12,476 nt of DNA from Chloroflexia bacterium (GTDB lineage: Bacteria > Chloroflexota > Chloroflexia > Thermomicrobiales > JALYUS01): NCBI GenBank assembly GCA_025928215.1, contig JAICJW010000091.1, positions 1 through 12,476 on the forward strand, given 5' to 3'. Position 1 is the first letter of the stretch; the number at the start of each line of letters is the position of its first letter. The position numbers and the translations under genes were made by a program. The notes under the pieces were generated by a model. The model searched no databases and had not been told where the DNA came from. It saw only the letters and a list, made by a program, of their open reading frames with translations. Shown here one piece after another: positions 1 through 6,604 of this stretch.

Positions 1-353
1 ACGGCGACGCCGACCGCCTGATCCAGCCCGGTCAGCGCGAGTTCGGCATCGTTCGTTAGCCGCATGATCGCCGCCAGCGTGCGGAGGTGCGGCAGGAGGC
101 GGTCGCGGTCACCGGGGCGATCCACCCCCGCGAGACCGATCCACGCGGCACGGAAGGAGACGTCCGCCTCGGCGTGTCGCGCCGCCTGCGCGACCGCGCC
201 GCGAATGCTCTCAATCGCCCGCTCCAACCCAACGGCGGCCTGATTGCCACTCCCCGCCATACCCCGCCCGCATTCGCGCCCGTCCGCATCCACGATCACC
301 GCGAGCGTCTTCGTCGCGCCGCCGTCTACGCCGAGAAAGTGGGCGGGGGGCAT
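1..353 (-). CDS. BadF/BadG-type N-acetylhexosamine kinase (MurK/NagK-like), partial
   Basis: Only the first 117 residues are present; the gene runs off the left edge, and the family is usually about 300-340 residues. The N-terminus carries the ASKHA phosphate-1 motif GVDGGATKT (residues 8-16), then SGNQAA (35-40), GLAGVDRPGD (73-82) and TNDAELAL (100-107), typical of BadF/BadG/BcrA/BcrD-family amino-sugar kinases. These phosphorylate GlcNAc and, in the MurK group known from Clostridium, also MurNAc, using ATP in the cytosol. The ATG lies 5 nt after the murQ stop, with only a weak ribosome binding site, which suggests translational coupling. A kinase directly behind murQ fits making MurNAc-6-phosphate for the etherase and GlcNAc-6-phosphate for glycolysis. 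The exact sugar cannot be settled from a third of the protein. Confidence 0.85.
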   Translation of the reverse strand, partial: MPPAHFLGVDGGATKTLAVIVDADGRECGRGMAGSGNQAAVGLERAIESIRGAVAQAARHAEADVSFRAAWIGLAGVDRPGDRDRLLPHLRTLAAIMRLTNDAELALTGLDQAVGVA

Positions 354-358
354 CCGTG

Positions 359-1276
359 TCATCGCCCGCTCTCAAGCGCGGCCCGCACGACACCCCCTGC
401 CGCAATGAGCCGTGCCCGTGCCGCTACCGGGTCAATAGCGGCACGCGCCGCGACGATGGCGGTTTTCACCTCGTCATGCGATGCGTGCAGCAGGGCTTCC
501 GCCTCCGATTCGGGTAGGCCGGTCGCCTCCCGCACGATGCCGATCGCGCGCCGCCGCAGTTTGGCGTTCGTCGGTTGCACATCCACCATCAGATTGTCGT
601 AGGTCTTGCCGAGCAGGATCATCGTGCCGGTGCTGAGCATGTTGAGGACCATCTTTTGCGCCGTCCCCGCCTTCAGCCGCGTCGAACCAGCGATCACTTC
701 CGGCCCGACGACCGGGGCGATCATGATATCCACGAGCCGCGCTAACGGCGTACCCGCATTGCAGGCGATCCCGACCGCGAGCGCTCCCTGTTCCCGCGCA
801 TAGCCGACCGCGCCGAGCACATACGGTGTCCGGCCGCTGGCGGCGATGCCGACGAGCGTGTCCTTCGCGATGACACTGAGCCGCGCGGCGTCCGCCCTGC
901 CTGCCTCCGCGCTGTCCTCCGCGCCCTCAATCGAGCGCGTGAGCGCGTCCGGCCCGCCCGCGATCCAGCCGACAACCTGTTCCGGCGGTGTGCCGAACGT
1001 CGGCGGGCACTCGGAGGCATCGAGCACGCCGAGCCTGCCGGATGTCCCCGCGCCCATATAGAGGAGTCTTCCACCTTGCCGCAACCGCGTGGTGATCCCT
1101 TCGATGGCGCGGGCAATCGGCGGCAATTCCCGTTGCACGGCAGCCGTGACCGTCGTGTCCGCCGCGTTCATCGCCCGCGCGATTTCCAGCGCACTCATCC
1201 GGTCAATCGCGGTCGTCGCCGGGTTGCGCTGTTCCGTCGCCAGCGCGCCGAGATCCTCGGCGGGATCGGACACCAT
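359..1276 (-). CDS. murQ: N-acetylmuramic acid 6-phosphate etherase
   Basis: MurQ cleaves the lactyl ether of MurNAc-6-phosphate to GlcNAc-6-phosphate and D-lactate during cell-wall recycling in the cytosol. The sugar-isomerase (SIS) fold is clear: GAGTSGRLGVLDASECPP, then EGAEDS, GIAASGRTPYV, and the GCKR-type signature from VGPEVIAGSTRLKAGTAQK into NMLSTG. The two Glu residues matching E. coli Glu83 (in DASE) and Glu114 (in EGAE) are both present. The frame is open to a GTG at 1312 (317 residues), with further ATGs at 1300 and 1291. I prefer the ATG at 1276 (305 residues) because GGAG sits 9 nt before it and the length then fits the family. The kinase gene follows 5 nt downstream. Family assignment is very secure; the start is moderately sure. 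Confidence 0.95.
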   Translation of the reverse strand: MVSDPAEDLGALATEQRNPATTAIDRMSALEIARAMNAADTTVTAAVQRELPPIARAIEGITTRLRQGGRLLYMGAGTSGRLGVLDASECPPTFGTPPEQVVGWIAGGPDALTRSIEGAEDSAEAGRADAARLSVIAKDTLVGIAASGRTPYVLGAVGYAREQGALAVGIACNAGTPLARLVDIMIAPVVGPEVIAGSTRLKAGTAQKMVLNMLSTGTMILLGKTYDNLMVDVQPTNAKLRRRAIGIVREATGLPESEAEALLHASHDEVKTAIVAARAAIDPVAARARLIAAGGVVRAALESGR

Positions 1277-1422
1277 TTGCTTCTGCTCCATCTCTCGCAT
1301 ACAACACGGCACGTGACTGTGTGCAGTGTACTCGGAGCAAGAGATTCCTGTCGTATCGTGCCGAAGATCGCGGCTTTCTGCTTCCGTTACCGCACCCCAC
1401 GCGGGTTGGTGCCCGCTTCCTA

Positions 1423-1431
1423 TGCTAGAAT
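1423..1431 (+). promoter_or_regulatory. Extended -10 promoter candidate before the aldolase operon
   Basis: TGCTAGAAT matches the extended -10 pattern TG-N-TATAAT with one mismatch in the hexamer. No good -35 box lies at the normal distance, as is usual for extended -10 promoters. It would give a leader of about 115 nt before the aldolase start at 1553. The 240-nt gap between the divergent murQ and aldolase genes shows no other convincing promoter. Confidence 0.35.
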
Positions 1432-1540
1432 CGCGATGCGGAGCCGATCCACCGGATGCCGTGGCGCGCGTTATGCTGCATATACGACAACCGATTCACG
1501 TTGTACGACGCGGGGAGAGCCATTTTCTCCGACCCATTTC

Positions 1541-1546
1541 AGGAGG
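1541..1546 (+). promoter_or_regulatory. Ribosome binding site deciding the aldolase start
   Basis: A perfect AGGAGG lies 6 nt before the ATG at 1553. It shows that the long upstream extension of this frame, back to about 1076 and antisense to murQ, is not part of the protein. Confidence 0.9.
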
Positions 1547-1552
1547 AGCGAG

Positions 1553-2971
1553 ATGCAGGTTCATGAGCAGGTGACGGGACTGATGCGCGCGCTCAACAAC
1601 GCGGTCGCGGTCAATGACGACGGCTCCGGGGTGACGGTCAATGACCGGGGCGCGGTACGGGGCGATCTGATGGACACCCTCGCCTGGAATGCCGCCTTCG
1701 GCCAGAACGGCGTCAAGGAGGCCTCCATCTGGCTGATCCGCGCGATCGGCGAGCAGATCGGCGTCATCCCCGCCTCGATCCACGACTATTACATGGCCGC
1801 CGGGCGCGGCGAATTTGCCAATGTCACCGTCCCCGCCTGCAATATTCGCGGCATGACCTATGACAGCGCCCGCGCCGCCCGCCGCGCCGCGCAATCGCTC
1901 GACGCTAAGGCGCTGATCTACGAAATCGCCCGCTCCGAACTCGGCTATACCGGGCAGGGGCCCGAGGAATTTGCCGCTCAGATACTCGCCGCCAGCATCC
2001 GCGAGGGGTACGAAGGGCCGGTCTTCATCCAGGGCGACCATGTGCAGGTCAACGCGAAGAATTACGCGAAGGACGCGGACGCGGAGATCGCCGGGATGCA
2101 CGACCTGATTAAGCGCGAGCTGGCAGCGGGCTTCTACAATATTGACATTGATACCTCGACGCTCGTGGACCTTGAGCAGGGATCGCTGGACGAGCAGCAG
2201 AACGTCAACTACACGCTCGCCGCGCACTTCACGCACTTCATTCGCGGCCTTCAGTTCGGCGATCTGACCGTCTCCGTTGGCGGCGAGATCGGCGAGGTCG
2301 GCGGCAAGAACAGCACAGTCGAGGAGTTGCACGCCTTCATGCAGGGGTACGAGCGCGCGCTGAAGATACTGAATGCGGACGCGGTCGGCATCTCCAAGAT
2401 CAGCGTGCAGACCGGCACATCGCACGGTGGCATCGTCCTGCCGGATGGGACGGTCAAGCAAGTGAGCGTGGACTTCGACACACTCGGCAGACTCTCCGCG
2501 GTGGCGAAAAAGGAATACGGCCTCGGCGGCGCGGTGCAGCACGGCGCGAGCACGCTGCCGAAAGAGGCATTCAATGAGTTCTCGAAAGCGGACGCGATCG
2601 AGGTCCATCTCGCGACCGGCTTCCAGAACCTGATCTTCGACCACCCCGCCATGCCCGCCGACCTCAAGGAGCAGGTCTATACCTGGCTGCGCGAGAACCG
2701 GCAAGAGGAACGCAAAGAGGGCATGACGGACGAGCAGTTCTACTACACCACCCGCAAGCGCGGCTTCGGCCCGGCGGGGATTAAGGAGGCGTGGTGGAAC
2801 ATGCCGGCGGAGAATAAGCAGGCGATCATGACCGATCTGCAAGAGGAATTCCGCGTCATCTTCGACCGGCTCGGTATCGCCGGCACCGCTGCGCAAGTGG
2901 ACGCAACCGTCCGTCCCGTCAAATCCGCCCAACCGATGCCCGATTCGATGCGCGCCCCCGTCGGGGATTGA
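1553..2971 (+). CDS. Class II (zinc) fructose-bisphosphate aldolase-like protein, long form
   Basis: The 472-residue product has the class II ketose-bisphosphate aldolase layout. QGDH (160-163) gives the catalytic Asp162 and zinc ligand His163; GGEIGEVGGKNST (243-255) the conserved Glu loop; GTSHGG (288-293) zinc ligand His291; and VQHGAS (328-333) zinc ligand His330. The spacing of the last two His (39) agrees with the E. coli enzyme (38). It is about 110 residues longer than E. coli FbaA, with extra sequence at both ends, so it belongs to the long-form branch. The expected reaction is reversible aldol cleavage of a ketose bisphosphate or phosphate to DHAP plus an aldehyde. Fructose-1,6-bisphosphate is most likely, but tagatose- or deoxy-sugar phosphates remain possible. 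A nucleoside phosphorylase starts 6 nt after its stop. Confidence 0.88.
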   Translation: MQVHEQVTGLMRALNNAVAVNDDGSGVTVNDRGAVRGDLMDTLAWNAAFGQNGVKEASIWLIRAIGEQIGVIPASIHDYYMAAGRGEFANVTVPACNIRGMTYDSARAARRAAQSLDAKALIYEIARSELGYTGQGPEEFAAQILAASIREGYEGPVFIQGDHVQVNAKNYAKDADAEIAGMHDLIKRELAAGFYNIDIDTSTLVDLEQGSLDEQQNVNYTLAAHFTHFIRGLQFGDLTVSVGGEIGEVGGKNSTVEELHAFMQGYERALKILNADAVGISKISVQTGTSHGGIVLPDGTVKQVSVDFDTLGRLSAVAKKEYGLGGAVQHGASTLPKEAFNEFSKADAIEVHLATGFQNLIFDHPAMPADLKEQVYTWLRENRQEERKEGMTDEQFYYTTRKRGFGPAGIKEAWWNMPAENKQAIMTDLQEEFRVIFDRLGIAGTAAQVDATVRPVKSAQPMPDSMRAPVGD

Positions 2972-2977
2972 CGCGGG

Positions 2978-3784
2978 ATGCACGATTGGCTCACGGTGCC
3001 GGAGGGGGAGACGGATGAGGCGCATCTGACGCCCGGCGCGTTCCTGGCGTATCGCCTCCCGCGCCTTGGCAAGATGGCCGAGCAGAACGTCGTGCATCCC
3101 ACGGTGCTGCTCGCCTTCCAGACGCATATCGCGGATCAACTCGTCCACGAGACACATGCGCGGCCGATGGGCGAGGGGTTTTCGACGCAGGCCGTCGCGC
3201 CTTTCTGGAATGGCACACTCGGCGGCGCGCCGATCTCCATCCAGCGGCTGCCGATCGGTGCGCCAATGGCGGCAAGCGCGTTCGAACTGCTGATCGAGAG
3301 CGGCGCGCGGACGTTCATCGTCGCGGGCATCGCGGGGAGCCTGACGCCGGACGTACCGATTGGCGGCATCGTCATCCCGACGGGGGCGCTGCGCGAGGAA
3401 GGGACATCGTATCATTATCTGCCGCCGGAGGCGGACCCGGCGACTGACGCGGGCCTGACAGCGGCGCTCGTCATGGCAGCAGAGGCACGGGGCTTCACAC
3501 CGGGCGTCGGGCGGGTCTGGACGACGGATGCGATCTTCCGCGAGATGGGATGGAAAGTGCGGCAATACGGCGCGGCGGGCATCCTCGCGGTCGAAATGGA
3601 ACTCGCGGCGCTGCTCGCCGTCGCCCAGGTGCGCGGCGTGCGCCTCGCTGCCGTCCTCGCTATCTCCGACGAACTCTTTCACCCGTGGACGCCCGGCTGG
3701 CACATCGAAGAATTCCTCGCTGGCAGCCGCGCCGCCGCCAATATCGCCCTCGATGTCGCGGCGGCGGTGAATGCTGCGCGCTGA
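2978..3784 (+). CDS. Nucleoside phosphorylase (PNP/UDP family)
   Basis: The 268-residue product matches the PNP_UDP_1 fold, which splits a nucleoside with phosphate into a free base and (deoxy)ribose-1-phosphate. Visible family features are GIAGSL (117-122) in the phosphate loop region, REEGTSYHY (139-147), the purine/ribose-site segment VEMELAALLAVA (205-216, with the ribose-contacting Met-Glu) and ISDEL (229-233). The N-terminal LTPGAFLAYR (17-26) resembles the usual start of these proteins, so the full frame is kept although the ribosome binding site is weak (GCGGG next to the ATG). The start lies 6 nt behind the aldolase stop, so translation is probably coupled. Base specificity (purine, uridine, or a 5'-deoxynucleoside) cannot be read from sequence. 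Pairing with an aldolase suggests the released pentose phosphate is fed into central metabolism. Confidence 0.88.
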   Translation: MHDWLTVPEGETDEAHLTPGAFLAYRLPRLGKMAEQNVVHPTVLLAFQTHIADQLVHETHARPMGEGFSTQAVAPFWNGTLGGAPISIQRLPIGAPMAASAFELLIESGARTFIVAGIAGSLTPDVPIGGIVIPTGALREEGTSYHYLPPEADPATDAGLTAALVMAAEARGFTPGVGRVWTTDAIFREMGWKVRQYGAAGILAVEMELAALLAVAQVRGVRLAAVLAISDELFHPWTPGWHIEEFLAGSRAAANIALDVAAAVNAAR

Positions 3785-3828
3785 GCGGGTAGGCCGTCCA
3801 TAGGAGATAGAAAGGTCGGGAGCAACGA

Positions 3829-4767
3829 ATGGGTACGACCATAGCGCATGAAGTAAATTTTCCGTGGGGCGACGATCGCCTTGCGGGAACGCTCTATCTG
3901 CCCGCCTCACCGCCACCGCACCCCGCCGTCCTCATGCTTCAGGGCTCCGGACCTGCCGACCGTGACAGTGGCGGCTATTTCCCACCGATTCGCGAGACCT
4001 TTCTCAGCCGGGGCATCGCAACCTACTCCTTCGACAAACCCGGCATCGGCGGCTCGTCCGGAGACTGGCGGCGCTATGCCCTCGCCGGTCGCACCGACCA
4101 GGCGCTCGCCGCCATCGCGCTCCTGCGCGCGCACGAAGCAATTGATCCGCAACGGATCGGGGTGTGGGGGCAGAGTCAGGGCGGCTGGCTGGTGCAGATG
4201 CTCGCCGCACGTCTGCCCGACCTCGCCTTCGCCATCGCCAACTCGGGCGCCACGATTGGCGTGGAGGAACAAGACCTGTATGGCTGCGAGCACACGATGC
4301 GCGCCGAGGGCAAATCCGAGGAGCAGATCGAACGCGCGCTCGCCTTTATCAACGCCGTGCATGCAGCGGCATTACGGGGCGACGATTACGCGTCGGTCGA
4401 GCGGCAGCTGCTGGCACCGGCACGGGGCGAGCCGTGGTACGGGTATCTGTCCGTTGATGATGAAGAGGACTGGGGCGGAATCAGCCGGTTTGTGACGGAG
4501 CGATACGAGCCGACGGAAGCATTGGCGCGCGTACACTGCCCCTTCCTCGCGCTCTTCGGCGCGCTCGATGTGCTGGTGCCTGCGTGGAAGTGTGCGGCGA
4601 TCTATAACCAGTCCCTCCGCGCGGCGGGGAACCAAGACGCGACGATTGTCGTATTCCCCCAGGGAAATCACCGCATCCTACTCGCGGAGGCGGGCGAATT
4701 CGTCCCCGGCTACCTCGATCTCCTCGGCGACTGGGCTGCCCGACGGATCGTGGGCAGGGGGCGGTGA
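3829..4767 (+). CDS. Alpha/beta hydrolase (esterase/peptidase-like)
   Basis: The 312-residue cytosolic protein has no signal peptide. It shows the complete hydrolase triad: nucleophile Ser116 in GQSQGG (114-119), acid Asp247 in FGALDVLVP (243-251) and base His281 in GNHRIL (279-284). QGSGPADRD (38-46) provides the oxyanion-hole region and SFDKPGIGGS (67-76) the strand-4 turn typical of this group. A helical cap of about 80 residues lies between 145 and 225. The start is supported by GGGAG 6 nt before the ATG. The gene follows the phosphorylase after a 44-nt gap without a terminator, so it is probably the third gene of that operon. The substrate is unknown; small ester or acylated-sugar substrates are possible. 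Its last codons lie inside the inverted repeat at the convergent junction. Confidence 0.85.
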   Translation: MGTTIAHEVNFPWGDDRLAGTLYLPASPPPHPAVLMLQGSGPADRDSGGYFPPIRETFLSRGIATYSFDKPGIGGSSGDWRRYALAGRTDQALAAIALLRAHEAIDPQRIGVWGQSQGGWLVQMLAARLPDLAFAIANSGATIGVEEQDLYGCEHTMRAEGKSEEQIERALAFINAVHAAALRGDDYASVERQLLAPARGEPWYGYLSVDDEEDWGGISRFVTERYEPTEALARVHCPFLALFGALDVLVPAWKCAAIYNQSLRAAGNQDATIVVFPQGNHRILLAEAGEFVPGYLDLLGDWAARRIVGRGR

Positions 4768-4814
4768 GCGGTACGCCGGGGGATTCGGTCCATTCCACCC
4801 CCTACCCACGATCC
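4745..4814. terminator. Inverted repeat at a convergent gene junction, bidirectional terminator candidate
   Basis: GGATCGTGGGCAGGGGG (4745-4761) pairs with CCCCCTACCCACGATCC (4798-4814): 17-nt arms with one mismatch and a 36-nt loop. The left arm lies in the last codons of the hydrolase gene, and the right arm ends 2 nt before the deacetylase stop codon. There is no T-run, so this is not a textbook intrinsic terminator. The position between convergent genes fits transcription blocking or 3'-end protection in both directions. Confidence 0.5.
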
Positions 4815-4821
4815 CCTACCC
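4798..4821 (-). other. G-quadruplex motif spanning the deacetylase stop codon
   Basis: On the minus strand four G-runs (3, 4, 3 and 5 G) are separated by loops TA, ATCGT and TA, fitting the G3+N1-7 rule. On the plus strand this is a direct repeat of CCCCTACCC (4799-4807 and 4813-4821) with a 14-nt period. The first TA loop together with the next G forms the TAG stop of the deacetylase gene, so the structure would form at the 3' end of its mRNA. The motif is seen directly; folding is inferred. Confidence 0.55.
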
Positions 4822-6108
4822 GCTCGTCACGTAGGCGATGAAGCCGCCGAGGCCAATGGTGCCCGCGCTCTCGATGCGTGGCTCGGAGTATTGCTTGCCG
4901 GGTTCCCAACTGTTGCCGCCCCAGGCGTTGAGGCCACCGCGATAGCCCGCGACCGCGGCTGCGTTCCAGACCCGCGCATTCGAGTCGCCGTACGGATAGC
5001 AGATATAGCGCACCGGCCAGCCGATGCGCGCTTCGAGGTCGGCTTTGCTTTGCTGCATCTCATAGGCGAGTTGACCGTCACCGATCTTCGTCAGGAAGGG
5101 GTGATTGACGGTATGGCTCTCGACTTCGTTCCCGGTACGGACGAGGTTGACGAGTTGGTCGTTCGTCAGCGTGCTATGCCCGGTGATGATGAAATAGGTC
5201 GCCACGAAACCGCGATCGTGCAAAATCGGGAAGGCGATTGCCTGATCGGCGTTCGCGTCGTCGAAGGTAAGGGCGACGGGTTTATCAGGTAGGGTGCGGC
5301 CACCGAACATCGCTTCGTAGAGTTGGGAAACAGTGACGGTGTGGTAGCCATTCTGCTTCAGCCAATCCATCTCCGCCGTGAAATCGCCGGGCGACGTGAA
5401 GTAGCGCGATGGCGCACCGATATGGTGATAGACCATCACCGGCACATGAAAGGCGACAGGCGCGGTTGCCTGCGAGGGGGCACGGCCCAGCCATGCCGCC
5501 GGGTACTTGCGCGCATCGAAGCCGCCGCGCCCGAGCGGCATCAAGACAACATCGTCCGCCATGCTCGCATGATCCGGCCGCCACGCCAGTTCACCGCGCT
5601 CGAAGAATTGCACCGTCATTCCCGGCACGCCGAACTCTTCAGAGATCGGCAGACCGAGCAGCGACGCGCCATCGTGGGCCTCCCAGAAGCGGCGGAGCGC
5701 GTAGGCCATCGTATGCTTGGATTCCGTAAAGCCGCGCCGGTCCGGGCTATCGGGCGGCAGAACGGCAATTGGCGCGAATGGGCCGTCTGTCCGGCCGCCG
5801 CTCGCTTCCCGGCCGAGCGGGCCGGGCAACACGGTGCCATCTTTCCGAAGATCGAGCCGGACATTCTGGAAATACTGAGCGGTCGTGTCGCCCTCCGGGA
5901 ATGCCTCGGTGATCGGCGGGCCGATGATGTTCTCACCGCCGTGCGCGTACCAGTAGGAGAGGAATGGCTCGCGGATGTTGTGCCCACCCGCATCGTTATA
6001 GCCGACCGGACTCAGCGGCGTATCGGCCTGCACGGAGATCACCGACGAGACGAGCGTGAGCATGATAACCCCAACGACCCACCATGCCCCACGGCGTGGC
6101 CATCCCAT
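4816..6108 (-). CDS. Secreted polysaccharide deacetylase with two N-terminal LGFP-like modules
   Basis: The 430-residue exported protein has a signal peptide (RR n-region, hydrophobic core about 10-25, likely cleavage after VQA at 28). Two copies of one module follow, about 46-100 and 135-194. Each has a Trp, then Gly-x-Pro-Ile-(Thr/Ser)-Glu (63-68; 152-157), then Gln-(Tyr/Phe)-Phe (78-80; 167-169), then Pro-Leu-Gly-Arg (97-100; 191-194), resembling LGFP-type cell-surface repeats. The catalytic NodB (CE4) domain spans about 222-425: TFDDA (281-285, metal Asp284), SHTVNH (331-336, metal His332 and His336) and CYPYGDSN (370-377). It probably N- or O-deacetylates a wall or extracellular glycan. 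A GTG at 6138 is open, but the ATG at 6108 is preferred because AAGGGG lies 6 nt before it and the signal peptide then has normal length. Confidence 0.9.
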   Translation of the reverse strand: MGWPRRGAWWVVGVIMLTLVSSVISVQADTPLSPVGYNDAGGHNIREPFLSYWYAHGGENIIGPPITEAFPEGDTTAQYFQNVRLDLRKDGTVLPGPLGREASGGRTDGPFAPIAVLPPDSPDRRGFTESKHTMAYALRRFWEAHDGASLLGLPISEEFGVPGMTVQFFERGELAWRPDHASMADDVVLMPLGRGGFDARKYPAAWLGRAPSQATAPVAFHVPVMVYHHIGAPSRYFTSPGDFTAEMDWLKQNGYHTVTVSQLYEAMFGGRTLPDKPVALTFDDANADQAIAFPILHDRGFVATYFIITGHSTLTNDQLVNLVRTGNEVESHTVNHPFLTKIGDGQLAYEMQQSKADLEARIGWPVRYICYPYGDSNARVWNAAAVAGYRGGLNAWGGNSWEPGKQYSEPRIESAGTIGLGGFIAYVTSG

Positions 6109-6183
6109 GCATTTCCCCTTTTCCCCGGACGCGCCCACGCGCGTCGCCCCTCATACGCATATCGCCACAAGTAGCGGAGCAGT

Positions 6184-6211
6184 ATCGTATCAATTATTGC
6201 GGCGATGTAAA
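6184..6211 (-). promoter_or_regulatory. Sigma-70-like promoter for the deacetylase gene
   Basis: On the minus strand TTTACA (6206-6211, 5 of 6 to consensus) and TACGAT (6184-6189, 4 of 6) are separated by 16 nt. The predicted start near 6177 leaves a leader of about 69 nt. The surrounding stretch is AT-rich compared with its neighbours, as expected for a promoter. Confidence 0.45.
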
Positions 6212-6257
6212 GCCGCTTGTACGGGAAAATGAAGGCCTGTCGCACTCCGGCACAGAC

Positions 6258-6285
6258 AAAAGCGCATCCATTTCGATGGATGCGC
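6258..6285 (-). terminator. Intrinsic terminator of the 43-residue membrane-peptide gene
   Basis: A perfect 10-bp stem (6262-6271 with 6276-6285) closes a 4-nt loop, and the minus-strand transcript continues into TTTT. It lies 34 nt beyond the stop codon of the small gene at 6320-6451 and upstream of the deacetylase promoter. It therefore ends the small gene's transcript and insulates the next gene. Confidence 0.85.
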
Positions 6286-6319
6286 CCTGCATGCGGCAAA
6301 CTATGCCGGGAGATGTCGG

Positions 6320-6451
6320 TTAGAGGAGAGTGAAGCCTAGTGCCTGCGCGAGAATAATCAGCACGAGCGCGACGGCGAGGAGCGCCGAAACGATCATCAA
6401 GTCCGCGCGGGTGATCGTGCGTTGGTCATTCATCATCGGTCGCATCGCCAT
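6320..6451 (-). CDS. Small single-span membrane peptide, 43 residues, unknown function
   Basis: This short frame starts ATGGCGATGCGACCG and ends in TAA. Its product has a polar, charged N-terminus (residues 1-17, including MNDQRTITRAD) and one hydrophobic span from about 18 to 43 (LMIVSALLAVALVLIILAQ and on), so it should sit in the membrane with nearly no C-terminal tail. Support for a real gene is strong. AAGGAG lies 8 nt before the ATG, a perfect stem-loop with a T-run follows the stop, and an ECF-like or other promoter lies about 40 nt upstream. Other Met codons at residues 3, 6 and 7 are less well placed. I recognise no family. It could be a regulatory subunit of a membrane complex, a stress peptide or a toxin-like peptide; none of these is shown by sequence. 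Confidence 0.8.
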   Translation of the reverse strand: MAMRPMMNDQRTITRADLMIVSALLAVALVLIILAQALGFTLL

Positions 6452-6487
6452 GATTGTTGCTCCTTTTCATAGACCCCTCTGACCCAT

Positions 6488-6515
6488 ATAACGTACCTGA
6501 CGCAAGAACGGTTCC
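6488..6515 (-). promoter_or_regulatory. ECF-sigma-like promoter candidate for the small membrane-peptide gene
   Basis: On the minus strand GGAACC (6510-6515) and CGTTAT (6488-6493) are 16 nt apart, the layout of many extracytoplasmic-function sigma promoters (GGAAC, then CGT-type -10). A start near 6481 would leave a leader of about 30 nt containing the ribosome binding site. TTATAT overlapping the -10 could instead serve a housekeeping factor, but there is no matching -35 for that. Confidence 0.35.
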
Positions 6516-6604
6516 ACGAGAAACGACGTGTGGAGAAGGATATCTCCGGCTTACGGATCGAAAGGGGCACGCCGGTCTCCTCCATAGGGTAAAGTGATCG
6601 CATA

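Noticed and set aside
1076..1552. In-frame extension of the aldolase upstream to 1076
   Set aside because: It overlaps murQ antisense and reads as non-protein sequence; a perfect AGGAGG fixes the start at 1553.
1496..3916. Very long open frame (806 codons) on the minus strand, antisense to the aldolase and phosphorylase genes
   Set aside because: Composition is Arg/Asp/His/Leu-rich low-complexity with no domain, and it mirrors two well-recognised enzymes on the other strand; GC-rich codon use leaves this frame without stops.
6109..6138. GTG start 10 codons upstream for the deacetylase
   Set aside because: It would place ten polar residues before the signal peptide and make the AAGGGG site internal; the ATG at 6108 fits better.
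5323..6174. 283-codon plus-strand frame opposite the deacetylase gene
   Set aside because: Arg/Ala-rich, featureless product, while the minus strand encodes a clear signal peptide and CE4 motifs.
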